A stretch of 25,024 nucleotides of DNA. Source: Methanocella sp. GTDB lineage: Archaea > Halobacteriota > Methanocellia > Methanocellales > Methanocellaceae. The notes under the pieces were generated by a model. It saw only the letters and a program-made list of their open reading frames with translations, was not told the DNA's origin and did no database searches. The translations under genes and the position numbers were made by a program. The DNA is taken from positions 1-25,024 of the forward strand of contig NZ_DATJPM010000019.1 in NCBI RefSeq assembly GCF_035506375.1, in the 5' to 3' direction. Below, piece after piece: positions 1 through 7,739 of this stretch (within the stretch, counting starts at the first letter, position 1; each line of letters opens with the position of its first letter).

Positions 1-235
1 CGGTTCATTGGCGATCAGGGCACGAAGGATACAAAGACACAGTGTAATGAACAAGAGCACTTTTTGCCCCTGTGCCATCATATCCTGTATCTTAGAAGTT
101 CAAAAAGCGGCTCTGTGTCCTTTGTCTCTTAATTATAAAAAAGACTTTGTGGGCCTCCGTGCTCTTCGTGCCTTTGTGGTGAAAAATAGAGCCTTCATAT
201 ACTCTGAGACTTAAAGGGGCATATTCAACAAAGCA
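1..235. repeat. dispersed non-coding repeat, copy A (truncated by window start)
   Basis: This stretch matches the reverse complement of 8371-8604 at roughly nine bases in ten with one small indel, by eye. It is made of short units of the type CACGAAGG / CACAGAG / TTTGTGG spaced about 11-12 bases, and ends in ATTCAACAAAGCA (223-235). It continues beyond the left edge of the window, because base 1 falls in the middle of the copy B sequence. No plausible gene is seen: the reading frame over 8-214 follows the repeat and has no start signal. Bases 236-347 are AT-rich spacer. Confidence 0.85.
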
Positions 236-347
236 TAAAAATTGAAAAAGATAATCGGAAACTATCGATAAATTTGGCTATTACGCAAACGATGAAAATA
301 AGACTACTTGCTAAACAATGACCGATCAATATTCAACGCAGCATTTT

Positions 348-965
348 TTAAAAAAGCATTTGCTTCGCATTATTATATGATGCGAGTATTGACTCTTTTG
401 CCTTCCTCAATACAGCCCCGCCATGTCCTGGATATAGCGCCGAAACGTCGAGCTTCGTAAGGGTCTCCAGCGACCGGATCATCGCCTCGGGATCGCCGCC
501 GATGTCCGTCCTCCCGAAGCTGCCGCCCTCGAAGACCGTGTCGCCGGTGAAGAGTACCTTTGACTCTTTATCGTAGAGGCAGATGCTTCCCGGCGTATGG
601 CCCGGCGTATGGATGACCTTCAGGATAACGTCTCCCAGGTCCACGTCCTCGCCATCGCTGAGCACGATGTCCACGCCGAACTCCGGCCGCCGGGCGTTGA
701 ACATGGCCGCCGCGTTGTCGTTATGCAGCAGAGCCGCGTCCTCCTCGTGGATGGCCACCTTCGCTCCCGTCGCCTTAACGATCCCGGGCACCGCCCCGAT
801 GTGGTCAAAATGGCAGTGCGTTAGAAGGATAAGGTCCAGGCCGCCGTCCAGGTTTTGCAGGACGCGGCCGGGGTCCATGCCGGCGTCCACAAGGGTTTTA
901 CGCTTTGCGTCAATTAGATAAGCATTGGAATCATAAGAAATCCCGTTTACGTTCTTTACGCGCAT
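348..965 (-). CDS. metallo-beta-lactamase-fold hydrolase (glyoxalase II-like)
   Basis: A 205-residue single-domain metallo-beta-lactamase-fold protein, probably a cytosolic metal-dependent thioester or related hydrolase. The metal motif THCHFDH is at residues 49-55 (H50, H52, D54, H55). Further ligands are H123 in HTPGHT, D142 in FTGDT and H181 in the YPGHG segment, so all expected metal ligands are present. The length fits small glyoxalase II-like archaeal proteins. A GTG lies one codon upstream (968), but the ATG at 965 is preferred; a TATA-like box on this strand (991-1000) would start transcription about there, giving a leaderless message. It is divergent from thiC with only about 60 bases between starts. 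Substrate cannot be told from sequence: hydroxyacylglutathione hydrolase is the common label, but many archaea lack glutathione. Confidence 0.9.
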   Translation of the reverse strand: MRVKNVNGISYDSNAYLIDAKRKTLVDAGMDPGRVLQNLDGGLDLILLTHCHFDHIGAVPGIVKATGAKVAIHEEDAALLHNDNAAAMFNARRPEFGVDIVLSDGEDVDLGDVILKVIHTPGHTPGSICLYDKESKVLFTGDTVFEGGSFGRTDIGGDPEAMIRSLETLTKLDVSALYPGHGGAVLRKAKESILASYNNAKQMLF

Positions 966-984
966 CACGTATCGTTTTCCGCCA

Positions 985-1001
985 GGGAAGCATAAATACT
1001 G
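985..1001. promoter_or_regulatory. shared TATA box for divergent hydrolase and thiC promoters
   Basis: The AT-rich box CATAAATACT (991-1000) is the only TATA-like element between the two divergent genes. Read to the right, it predicts a start near 1020, just before the ATG at 1027. Read to the left, as AGTATTTATG, it predicts a start near 970, just before the ATG at 965. There is no room for a TPP riboswitch. Confidence 0.5.
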
Positions 1002-1026
1002 TGTTCAAAGCTGAATGGTAATCGCC

Positions 1027-2301
1027 ATGTTAATGAGAGACGCAAGAAACGGGGCAACGCCCGAAATAAAGGAGATCGCAAAGGCCGAAGGCGTGGACGC
1101 CGTCAGGCTGAGCTCGCTTATCGCGAAGGGCCTGGTCGCCGTGCCCCGCAACGCCCGTAAATCCATAGCCGGCAGGGCCGTGGGCAGGCTCGTGTCCACC
1201 AAGGTGAACGCCAACGTGGGCACATCGAAGGACTACGACGATTGCGCAGACGAGGTTAAAAAAGCGAAGGTCGCCGTCCAGTATGGCGCCGACGCGGTCA
1301 TGGACCTCTCGACGGGCCACGACCGGGATACCGTGAGGAAGCGGCTGGCGAAAGAGCTCGAAGTGCCCCTGGGCACGGTGCCCATCTACCACGCGGCCAG
1401 GAAACGGCGGAACGCGGTCGATATGACGGCGGACGACTTTTTCAGCTCGGTCCGCGAGCACGCGAAGGACGGCGTCGACTTCGTGACGGTGCACTGCGGC
1501 GTCAACCGTAACGCCCTTGGCCGCCTGAAGAACGATCCAAGGCTTTTGAACATCGTGAGCCGGGGCGGCGCGCTCACTATGGCCTGGATGCTACACAACG
1601 AAAAGGACAATCCTTTTTACGAGGAGTTCGACTATCTGCTTGAGATCGCGCAAGAGTACGACCTGACGCTGAGCCTCGGTGACGGCATGAGGCCCGGCTG
1701 CATGGCCGACGCGTCCGACCGGCCCGAGTTCATGGAAGTGATCACGCTGGGCGAGCTAGTAAAACGCTGCCGCGAGGCGGGCGTCCAGTCCATTGTCGAG
1801 GGCCCGGGCCACGTGCCCCTGGACGAAGTGGAGATGACCGTGAAGGCCATGAAGAAGCTGACCGGCGATGCCCCCCTTTACCTTCTTGGGCCGCTCGTGA
1901 CGGACATCGCCCCCGGCTACGACCACCTCGTGGGAGCCATCGGCGGCTCGGTCGCGGGCATGGCAGGGGCGGACTTCCTGTGCATCGTGACCCCCTCCGA
2001 GCACCTGGCGCTGCCCACGGCCGACGATATCAGGGACGGCGTCGTGGCCGGAAAGATCGCCGCCCACGTGGCCGATACGGTGAAGGAAGGCCAGCGGGAG
2101 CGGTCCCGGGAGACAGACCGGCGGATGTCGCAGGCGCGCAGCGACCTGGACTGGAAAGCGCAGATCCGGATGGCCGTGGACCCCGACAGGGCAGAGCACA
2201 TCCGGGGCACGCGTATGACTGAGGGAGAGACGTGCTCCATGTGCAGCGACCTCTGCGCCATCAAGCTGGTCAGGGACGCCCTGAAGTCCGGTAAGATATG
2301 A
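1027..2301 (+). CDS. thiC: phosphomethylpyrimidine synthase ThiC
   Basis: ThiC is a radical-SAM enzyme that rearranges aminoimidazole ribotide into HMP phosphate, the pyrimidine half of thiamine. The 424-residue product shows the start MLMRDARNG, the core segments HCGVNRN, GDGMRPGC and EGPGHVPLDE, and a C-terminal cluster motif CSMCSDLC (C403, C406, C410 from this start). It is the short archaeal form without the long N-terminal domain of plant and enterobacterial enzymes. An in-frame ATG at 1015 would add MVIA, but the TATA box at 991-1000 puts the transcript start near 1020, so 1027 is preferred. The stop overlaps the next gene by four bases (ATGA), implying coupled translation. The cysteine spacing CX2CX3C differs by one residue from the textbook CX2CX4C of bacterial ThiC. 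Confidence 0.95.
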   Translation: MLMRDARNGATPEIKEIAKAEGVDAVRLSSLIAKGLVAVPRNARKSIAGRAVGRLVSTKVNANVGTSKDYDDCADEVKKAKVAVQYGADAVMDLSTGHDRDTVRKRLAKELEVPLGTVPIYHAARKRRNAVDMTADDFFSSVREHAKDGVDFVTVHCGVNRNALGRLKNDPRLLNIVSRGGALTMAWMLHNEKDNPFYEEFDYLLEIAQEYDLTLSLGDGMRPGCMADASDRPEFMEVITLGELVKRCREAGVQSIVEGPGHVPLDEVEMTVKAMKKLTGDAPLYLLGPLVTDIAPGYDHLVGAIGGSVAGMAGADFLCIVTPSEHLALPTADDIRDGVVAGKIAAHVADTVKEGQRERSRETDRRMSQARSDLDWKAQIRMAVDPDRAEHIRGTRMTEGETCSMCSDLCAIKLVRDALKSGKI

Positions 2302-2660
2302 GCGACGCGCTGCTGCTCGTGGGCCACGGGAGCAGGAGCGAGTACGCCGACGACGTGCTCCCATATTACGTCGATTTTTTTAAAGGAGATTTTGAGGAAG
2401 TGGTGGCCTGCTACCTGGAACAGGAGCCGTGCATCGAAGACGCGCTAAGGCTCGTAAAAGCGCAGCGGGTCTTCGTCATGCCGCTACTCATCGCCCATGG
2501 ATATCATACGAGGGTAACGATCCCAGGGGCTCTGGGCATCGAGGCCTCCCACGGCTTCGCAGGCGGCAAAGAAATATTTTTGCTGGAGCCGCTGGGGCGT
2601 TCGGAGCATATCGTTAAAATAATAAAGGAACGAATCGGGGAAGCGAAACGAACGCCTTAG
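2298..2660 (+). CDS. CbiX/CfbA-family sirohydrochlorin chelatase (short form)
   Basis: A 120-residue class II chelatase of the short archaeal type (CbiXS), a homodimer in known members that inserts Co2+ or Ni2+ into sirohydrochlorin for cobamide or coenzyme F430 synthesis. Seen here are VGHGSR near the N-terminus (H10), and AHGYHT at residues 66-71 (H67, H70) followed by IPGALG, matching the family's second half. The usual H-T-x-x-D-I-P segment reads HTRVTIP, so the acidic residue is missing. The start overlaps the thiC stop and the 3' end overlaps the convergent membrane-protein gene by a few bases (stops share TTAG at 2657-2660). It may be a second paralogue and not the main F430 enzyme, so no symbol is given. 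Confidence 0.8.
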   Translation: MSDALLLVGHGSRSEYADDVLPYYVDFFKGDFEEVVACYLEQEPCIEDALRLVKAQRVFVMPLLIAHGYHTRVTIPGALGIEASHGFAGGKEIFLLEPLGRSEHIVKIIKERIGEAKRTP

Positions 2661-3511
2661 AGCTGCCGGTGTTTAGGGTTATCGGGCGGCTTCGAGGCAT
2701 TTTTACTGATCTTCGGAATAGACTGGGACTGCCTCATCCGGGGCGGCTCCCGGAGGTAGCCCATCGCGTCCGGCTCTCCTTCTCCGGTGTTTATGTGGAT
2801 GAGGAAGCCGGCGCCGTAGAGCAGCGCGCCGAACAGGACGACGATCAGGTTATTGACGAGAAAGGTCCCGGTGATGCGGGGCTCGATGACGTACAAGACG
2901 TCCCGGCCCAGGTCGGTGCTGATCGAAGCCCACATGACCGACTTTATAACGGACGGCAGGAACAGGAATACGATGAAAGTGATAACGCCAATGATGAGGA
3001 TGATCTTGCCAGCGCTCTTGAGCATATCCTTCGTGGTCTCGTACCACTTCTGGATGAAGGAAAGCGCGATGATGATGACGAAAGCGGCTAATAGCAGGAC
3101 CGCCATCAGGAAGTAGAAGCCGTTGGCGCTGGCCCCGACGATGCCCGCGACGGTGGCCAGCGAGCCACCGGCCACGTTGCCGTTATAGAAGTTCGTCGCG
3201 TACTTATCGAGTACTAAGCTTTTAATCTGGTCCTCATTCTTTCCCCTAGCCTGCGAACCAGTAACATCTATATCCTGGGCACCATAGTGGAATGTGAAAA
3301 CGCCAGTATAATTATTAATACGGAACTGGTTATCCATGTCCGAATATTGCGAGTATAAGCTCGACGCCTGGTTCGGCTGCTGTGCGATTCCGCCCAGCAT
3401 ATCGCTGACCGACTGGAACGTCGTCAGCTCGTAGGCGCTGAAGAACACGACGACGCCAACGGCGATGATGCCCATGAAGAAATATAAGATATCCCTCGAT
3501 CCAAGTGCCAT
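2657..3511 (-). CDS. hypothetical membrane protein with four TM segments
   Basis: I do not recognise this 284-residue protein. It has an N-terminal hydrophobic segment (about residues 8-27), then an exported-looking region of about 100 residues rich in Asn, Gln and Tyr, then three strong hydrophobic segments (about 130-155, 165-190 and 213-240). The polar, Pro/Lys-rich tail (after about 243) is probably cytoplasmic. The start ATG follows a good Shine-Dalgarno (AAGGGG) and an A-rich spacer. No enzymatic motif or Cys pair is visible. It stands alone on the minus strand, convergent with the chelatase gene, with 68 bases separating it from the end of the next operon. Confidence 0.75.
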   Translation of the reverse strand: MALGSRDILYFFMGIIAVGVVVFFSAYELTTFQSVSDMLGGIAQQPNQASSLYSQYSDMDNQFRINNYTGVFTFHYGAQDIDVTGSQARGKNEDQIKSLVLDKYATNFYNGNVAGGSLATVAGIVGASANGFYFLMAVLLLAAFVIIIALSFIQKWYETTKDMLKSAGKIILIIGVITFIVFLFLPSVIKSVMWASISTDLGRDVLYVIEPRITGTFLVNNLIVVLFGALLYGAGFLIHINTGEGEPDAMGYLREPPRMRQSQSIPKISKNASKPPDNPKHRQL

Positions 3512-3579
3512 TTTTATATCCCCTTACCATTCCCCTTTTAAACCCAATGATATTAATGCTTTGCTCTCCACTATAAAAA

Positions 3580-3888
3580 TTATTTGCTCCCCTTGAATAT
3601 TTCAGGGATTATCCATCCCCAGTAGCGGGCCGTGGTGCCTGTCATCAGCGCCGCCCCGGCAATAAAGAGCAGCCTGGACGGCAACGACCAAGGGCCGTCG
3701 GGATACGAGAGCAGCATCAGGGCTATGGCAGCAATAAAAACGATGACGCTGGCATCGTAAAGGAAATAGTACTTTTTCATGTGCAGGGCGTCGCCCAGCT
3801 TACGGCTGAGGGCCCTCAGCATGAGCGCCATCGCGGATAAAGTAATGAACAGCAGGGCCCAGTTGAGAATGTCCACGGGCGCGTTCAC
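3580..3888 (-). CDS. small 3-TM membrane protein, partner of the KaiC-like ATPase
   Basis: A 102-residue protein with about three hydrophobic segments (roughly residues 7-25, 44-62 and 70-90) and a short basic tail. The start is the GTG at 3888: it overlaps the TGA of the upstream gene (GTGA at 3885-3888) and follows a strong GGGGGTGGG Shine-Dalgarno. A longer open frame upstream reads through the neighbour in another phase and is not real. The GTGA overlap implies translational coupling. It is third in the operon behind the KaiC-like ATPase and another 3-TM protein. The family is not recognised; the operon suggests a membrane partner or sensor for the ATPase, which is inference. Confidence 0.7.
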   Translation of the reverse strand: MNAPVDILNWALLFITLSAMALMLRALSRKLGDALHMKKYYFLYDASVIVFIAAIALMLLSYPDGPWSLPSRLLFIAGAALMTGTTARYWGWIIPEIFKGSK

Positions 3889-4169
3889 CGTCCCACCCCC
3901 ATCATTTTGCGGTAGAGAAACAGCCCCGTAGTCATCATCACTAAAAGCGAGCAAAGGTTTACGAGCAGCAGACCCGTCTCCAGACCGAGGCTCGCGAAGA
4001 TACACGCGAGTATTATTGCCGCAAGGATGAATACAGGTAGCAGGAAGGAGGCGTGGTACGTGCTCTCCCGGAACTTCAGCTCGTAGAAGCGGGCGATACA
4101 AAAAATAAAGAAGAACAGTGCCATCTCGCATGCCACGGCCGCCGCCAGTGCGAGCTGAAGTGGGTCCAT
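3885..4169 (-). CDS. small 3-TM membrane protein in KaiC-like operon
   Basis: A 94-residue very hydrophobic protein with about three TM segments (roughly residues 5-25, 40-62 and 66-85) and a basic end (YRKMMGVGR). The ATG at 4169 is chosen; a GTG at 4175, immediately after the ATPase stop codon, is an in-frame alternative. It has similar size and topology to the gene that follows it, so the two could be diverged paralogues or halves of one membrane unit. There are no catalytic motifs. Position between a KaiC-like ATPase and a second 3-TM protein in a gapless operon argues for a joint function at the membrane. Confidence 0.7.
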   Translation of the reverse strand: MDPLQLALAAAVACEMALFFFIFCIARFYELKFRESTYHASFLLPVFILAAIILACIFASLGLETGLLLVNLCSLLVMMTTGLFLYRKMMGVGR

Positions 4170-4175
4170 GCGCAC

Positions 4176-4937
4176 CTACCGCCTGAACGCTTCCATGAAG
4201 CCTTCGGCGCCGGTCTTTCGTGCCGTGCCGCTCATGATGCCCTCATAGCCCTGGAACGGGGACTCGATCTCGATGCCTTTGCCGGAGATCCGGTACCGCC
4301 GGATGGCGATATCGTGGTCCGAGCCCCGCATCTTGAGCACGCTGACCGACCTGCGGATCTCCGACTCGATCTCCACGTACTGTAGCATGATAATGCAGTC
4401 GACGATGAACTCGAGGCCGTAGTCGGATATTTTTGAGATACGGGTGATGATGTCCGGCACCTCGTGGGTCAGAAGCAGCGTCAGCCGGTTCTCCTTCATG
4501 TAGTTCACGAAGGCGTAGATCTCACGCCGCAGGTCGTTCGGGTCGTGGACGTTCATGGAGTATAAAGAGATAGGGTCGATCACGACACGCCCGGCCTTTA
4601 TGGAATTGACCACCTCCAGGCACTGCATGATGGGGGCGCCGCCGGACTGGAGCATTTCCGAGTGAAGCTGATATATCTTCAGCCGGCCTTCGGCCTCGAG
4701 CTTCCGCAGGTCCCAGCCGAAGTTAAGGGCGTCGTCCTCGATCTTCTCCGGCAGCTCCTCAACCGTCACTAAGACGCCGTTCTCTCCTTTAGCAATGCCC
4801 TCGAGCAGGAACTGGATGCCAAAGGTCGTCTTGCCGGTGCCCGGCGGACCGGTGATGAGCGCAGTATCTCCCCGGATGAATCCGCCGCCGGTCATTTTAT
4901 CGAGGCCATGTATGCCCGTGCTTAAGCGCTCCGACAT
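4176..4937 (-). CDS. KaiC/RAD55-like RecA-superfamily ATPase (single domain)
   Basis: A 253-residue cytosolic ATPase of the archaeal single-domain KaiC family. Visible features are the opening STGIHGLDKMTGGG, Walker A GPPGTGKTT at residues 30-38, the paired glutamates EE at 60-61, and Walker B RVVIDPIS with D121. The domain ends near residue 220, and the last 30 residues are a tail. Archaeal members usually act as signalling or assembly ATPases and are not circadian clock proteins. The start ATG follows GGAG at suitable spacing and an AT-rich promoter region (4940-4980). It heads an operon with two small 3-TM proteins, with its stop codon directly abutting the next gene. Its output is unknown. 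Confidence 0.9.
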   Translation of the reverse strand: MSERLSTGIHGLDKMTGGGFIRGDTALITGPPGTGKTTFGIQFLLEGIAKGENGVLVTVEELPEKIEDDALNFGWDLRKLEAEGRLKIYQLHSEMLQSGGAPIMQCLEVVNSIKAGRVVIDPISLYSMNVHDPNDLRREIYAFVNYMKENRLTLLLTHEVPDIITRISKISDYGLEFIVDCIIMLQYVEIESEIRRSVSVLKMRGSDHDIAIRRYRISGKGIEIESPFQGYEGIMSGTARKTGAEGFMEAFRR

Positions 4938-5020
4938 TATGCTCCGCCCATTAAAATATTAAATGTTATTTATTTAATTAATGGCACATGAAAGTATCGG
5001 CGCTCAGGTGCTTTAAAAAC

Positions 5021-5794
5021 TTAATGTTCCGAGAGCTTCCTGACTTCCTCGAACAAAGAGCTCAGGATCACGTTTCGGACCTTGTTGACCTCGGTCTCGG
5101 TGCGCACCCTCGGGCGGGGGATATCGATGTTGACGATCTCCTTGATGTGGCCCGGCCTGGCGGTCATGATGACGACCCGGTCCGCCAGGAATACGGCCTC
5201 GTCCACGTTATGCGTGACAAAGAGGACCTTCTTCTTCTCCTTCTGCCAGATGTCCAGGAGCTGCTCCTGGAGGATGTTGCGCGTCTGGGCGTCCAGCGCG
5301 CCGAAAGGCTCGTCCATGAGCAGGACCTCCGGGTTAACGGCGAGGGTGCGAGCGATGGCCGTCCTCTGGCGCATGCCGCCCGATAATTGATGGGGATATG
5401 AGTCCCTGAACCTGTCCAAGCCGACCATGTCGATGTACCTGCCAGCTATCTTTTCCCGTTCCGCGGGCGTCAGCTTCTTTATCTCCAGCCCGAACTCCAC
5501 GTTCTTTTCGACGGTCCTCCAGGGGAACAGCGTGTACTCCTGGAACACGAAGCCTATCTCCGACGATGGGGACGTGATCTTTTTTTCGCCCAGCCAGATG
5601 TCGCCGCTCGTGACTGACTCCAGGCCGGCGATCATGCGCAGCAGCGTCGACTTGCCGCAGCCCGACGGGCCTACGATGCAGATGAACTCGGAATCTCTTA
5701 TATCCAGCGAGACGTCGTCGACGGCCTTGAGCGAGCCGCCATCGTTCCCGGGGAACACCTTACTCACGTGGGAAACATGGATATCGCCCGACAT
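5021..5794 (-). CDS. ABC importer ATPase (SsuB/TauB/NrtD type)
   Basis: A 257-residue cytoplasmic ATPase that drives an anion, sulfonate or related importer. Walker A GPSGCGKST lies at residues 42-50, the Q-loop at Q85, the signature LSGGMRQR at 137-144, Walker B LLMDEP at 158-163 and the H-loop at H195; all catalytic elements are intact. Its ATG starts immediately next to the permease stop codon, so the two are coupled. It is the last gene of an operon running binding protein, permease, ATPase. The family clusters with nitrate, sulfonate, taurine and HMP (ThiZ) importers, and sequence alone does not fix the substrate. Confidence 0.92.
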   Translation of the reverse strand: MSGDIHVSHVSKVFPGNDGGSLKAVDDVSLDIRDSEFICIVGPSGCGKSTLLRMIAGLESVTSGDIWLGEKKITSPSSEIGFVFQEYTLFPWRTVEKNVEFGLEIKKLTPAEREKIAGRYIDMVGLDRFRDSYPHQLSGGMRQRTAIARTLAVNPEVLLMDEPFGALDAQTRNILQEQLLDIWQKEKKKVLFVTHNVDEAVFLADRVVIMTARPGHIKEIVNIDIPRPRVRTETEVNKVRNVILSSLFEEVRKLSEH

Positions 5795-6583
5795 TTAAGC
5801 CTCCTTGCCGACGCCCTGCTGCCAGCGGAAGACGCGGTCCCCGACGATCTGGAAGATGTAGTTAATGGCCAGCCCCAGCAGGCCGATGGTGATCATATCC
5901 ACAAGCACGATGTCCGTCCTGAGGATGTTCGACGCCTCGATGATCCGGTTGCCAAGGCCGTATTTGACCGCGACCATCTCGGCCGCCACCACACACATCC
6001 AGCCGATGCCCATGCCTACCCGCAGCCCCGTGTATATAGTGGGCAAGGCGGCCGGTATGACGACTTTAGTCAGGACCTCGAGCTCGCTGGCCCCAAAGGT
6101 TTCAGCGACTTCTATGAGCCTTTTTTCTACGTTACGCACACCCGAGATCGTGTTTAGCAATATCGGGAAGAATGCGCCCATGAACACGATGAATACGGCC
6201 GAGCCCAGGCCGATGCCGAACCAGAGGAGCGCCAGCCCGATCCAGGCGATAGGTGGTATGGGACGAAGAATCTCGACGAGTGGGTCCAGAATATATGAAA
6301 GCTCCCGGATCCAGCCCATTGCTATGCCCAGGGGTATGGCGACGGCGGCGGCAACTATGAATCCCAGGATCACCCGGAGCAGGCTCCAGCCCGCGTCGAC
6401 TAACAGCTCGCCGCTCGTGATCATGCTCACCATCGTCAGGAGCACGTCCATCGGCGGCGGCAGTATGAACCACTTGAATATGCCGAGCACGCCCGTCGTC
6501 AGCTCCCAGAGCACGAGCACGGTCAGGATGCCGGATATCTGTAACAGGCGTTTACGTAAACCGGGCATTGGCATAACATGCAT
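5795..6583 (-). CDS. ABC importer permease (SsuC/TauC type)
   Basis: A 262-residue inner membrane permease of the BPD_transp_1 type with about six TM segments. It carries the EAA-type coupling loop (ASELEVLTKVVIPAALPTIY, about residues 165-185), which docks on the ATPase. The ATG at 6583 is the first of three possible starts (others at 6574 and 6568); none has a clear Shine-Dalgarno. The spacer to the upstream binding-protein gene is 55 bases and holds a 9-bp hairpin. The permease ends directly against the ATPase start. By family it forms a homodimer in the transporter. Confidence 0.92.
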   Translation of the reverse strand: MHVMPMPGLRKRLLQISGILTVLVLWELTTGVLGIFKWFILPPPMDVLLTMVSMITSGELLVDAGWSLLRVILGFIVAAAVAIPLGIAMGWIRELSYILDPLVEILRPIPPIAWIGLALLWFGIGLGSAVFIVFMGAFFPILLNTISGVRNVEKRLIEVAETFGASELEVLTKVVIPAALPTIYTGLRVGMGIGWMCVVAAEMVAVKYGLGNRIIEASNILRTDIVLVDMITIGLLGLAINYIFQIVGDRVFRWQQGVGKEA

Positions 6584-6599
6584 ATTTATATTAAATAAA

Positions 6600-6620
6600 G
6601 CTGTTGGAATATCCAGCAGC
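6600..6620 (-). terminator. intercistronic hairpin between binding protein and permease
   Basis: GCTGTTGGA and TCCAGCAGC form a 9-bp stem (one G-U) with a 3-base loop. It lies between the first and second genes of the importer operon. It could attenuate or process the message so that more binding protein than permease is made; this is inference. Confidence 0.35.
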
Positions 6621-6638
6621 CTCTTTTAAAAAAATCTC

Positions 6639-7688
6639 TCAGGTCACCTGGTTGATCAGGGACAGGTCGAACAGGTCGCTCCTGTCGTGGTCCTTCTTGG
6701 TCACGCCCAGGGCCTTCATCTCGGCGGCGAACTTTTCCGTGCCCGATATGTACTCCTCGTCCGGCACGGCCAGGAAGTGGACGTTCGGCAGCGCTGCCGC
6801 CTCGATCGCCGCCTCGTCGTTCAGGTAGTCCTTGCCCGAGATGATCTGCGCCGTATCCTGCGGGTTCGTCAGGACGAAATCGGTAGCTTCCTTGAGCGCC
6901 TTGAAGAACGCCTTGAGCGTGTCCGGGTACTGCTCGATCATCGTGGTCGTGGCCGCGACACAGCAGCACGGGTGGTTTGGCATGATCTCGTTGGACCTTA
7001 TAAGGATGTTGCCCAGGTTCTTCATGGCCGTCATCGACACGAACGGCTCCCAGGTGAATGCCGCGTCGTAGGTCCCCGCGCCGATTGCCGCGGGCATCTG
7101 TCCGACCGCCACGGTCGTGACGCTGACGTCCTTTTCGTAATCGATGTTGTTATCCTTGAGAAGCTGCCGGAGCATGATATCCTGGATGGACGAGTTCTTC
7201 ACGGGCACGGCGATCTTCTTGCCCTTCAGGTCGGCGACCTTCGTGATGCCCGAGTTCTTCCCGACGATGATGCCCGAGCCGTTGCCCTGGAGCGCGGCGA
7301 CGATCTTAGTGGGGACGCCGTTGTCGATGGAGGCGATGACCGGCGGGACGCCGGCGAAGCCCAGGTCGAGGGTCCCGGCGCCGATCTGCTGCATGATGGG
7401 CCCGCCCGCGGTGAACAGCGTGAGCTGGATGTTGAGGCCATATTTCTTAAAGATGCCCTTCGAGTCGGCTACGAATATGGCCGCCGAGTGGTCCGACTGC
7501 ATGTACCCTGAGGGGACAGAGGACTTGAGCGGAACGGCGCTGGGCAGGGGCGTCGTTGTTGGGCCCGGGCTGGTGCACCCTGCCACCGAGAGTCCGGCAA
7601 GGCCTACTCCCGTCGCTATACCGATCTTCAGAACCGTCCGGCGTGAAAGCTTATCGTCGTTAAGCTTATCAAAGAGATTATTAGCCAT
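6639..7688 (-). CDS. ABC importer substrate-binding lipoprotein, Tat-type signal (SsuA/TauA/NMT1-like)
   Basis: A 349-residue extracytoplasmic solute-binding protein. The N-terminus carries a twin-arginine motif SRRTVLK (residues 15-21), a hydrophobic stretch and a lipobox LSVAGC with C38, followed by a Pro/Thr/Ser linker; it should be exported folded and lipid-anchored. The mature part has the NMT1/SsuA-like fold segments (GVPPVIASIDNG, DLKGKKIAVP, AFTWEPF). Three consecutive cysteines lie at 241-243 in NHPCCCVA, within the region that lines the ligand pocket in relatives. The start has a GAAGG Shine-Dalgarno. It is first gene of the importer operon, with a tandem 11-bp repeat overlapping its promoter. 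Candidate substrates are sulfonates, nitrate-like anions or a thiamine precursor, and none is proven. Confidence 0.9.
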   Translation of the reverse strand: MANNLFDKLNDDKLSRRTVLKIGIATGVGLAGLSVAGCTSPGPTTTPLPSAVPLKSSVPSGYMQSDHSAAIFVADSKGIFKKYGLNIQLTLFTAGGPIMQQIGAGTLDLGFAGVPPVIASIDNGVPTKIVAALQGNGSGIIVGKNSGITKVADLKGKKIAVPVKNSSIQDIMLRQLLKDNNIDYEKDVSVTTVAVGQMPAAIGAGTYDAAFTWEPFVSMTAMKNLGNILIRSNEIMPNHPCCCVAATTTMIEQYPDTLKAFFKALKEATDFVLTNPQDTAQIISGKDYLNDEAAIEAAALPNVHFLAVPDEEYISGTEKFAAEMKALGVTKKDHDRSDLFDLSLINQVT

Positions 7689-7717
7689 AAGATACCTTCT
7701 GTATGCTTAATTAGTAC

Positions 7718-7739
7718 TAATCGATTTATAATCGATTTA
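7718..7739. promoter_or_regulatory. tandem 11-bp repeat overlapping importer-operon promoter (candidate operator)
   Basis: Two perfect back-to-back copies of TAATCGATTTA, each holding the palindrome ATCGAT, lie 30-51 bases upstream of the binding-protein ATG. On the minus strand the junction reads ATTATAAATC, a good TATA box, so a protein bound here would block TBP. The divergent XRE-type gene is the natural candidate binder. One 11-bp step is about one helical turn. Confidence 0.5.

Noticed and set aside
969..1026. TPP riboswitch upstream of thiC
   Set aside because: Only about 60 bases separate the divergent genes and a TATA box occupies them; no THI-element core is present.
3889..4131. 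Longer N-terminus of the second 3-TM protein
   Set aside because: The extension is the neighbouring gene read out of frame; the GTG at 3888 in a GTGA overlap is far more likely.
6687..7511. Long plus-strand open frame (274 codons) opposite the substrate-binding protein
   Set aside because: It is a GC-rich shadow of the real gene, with Arg/His/Val-rich low-complexity translation and no start signal. The opposite strand has full family motifs.
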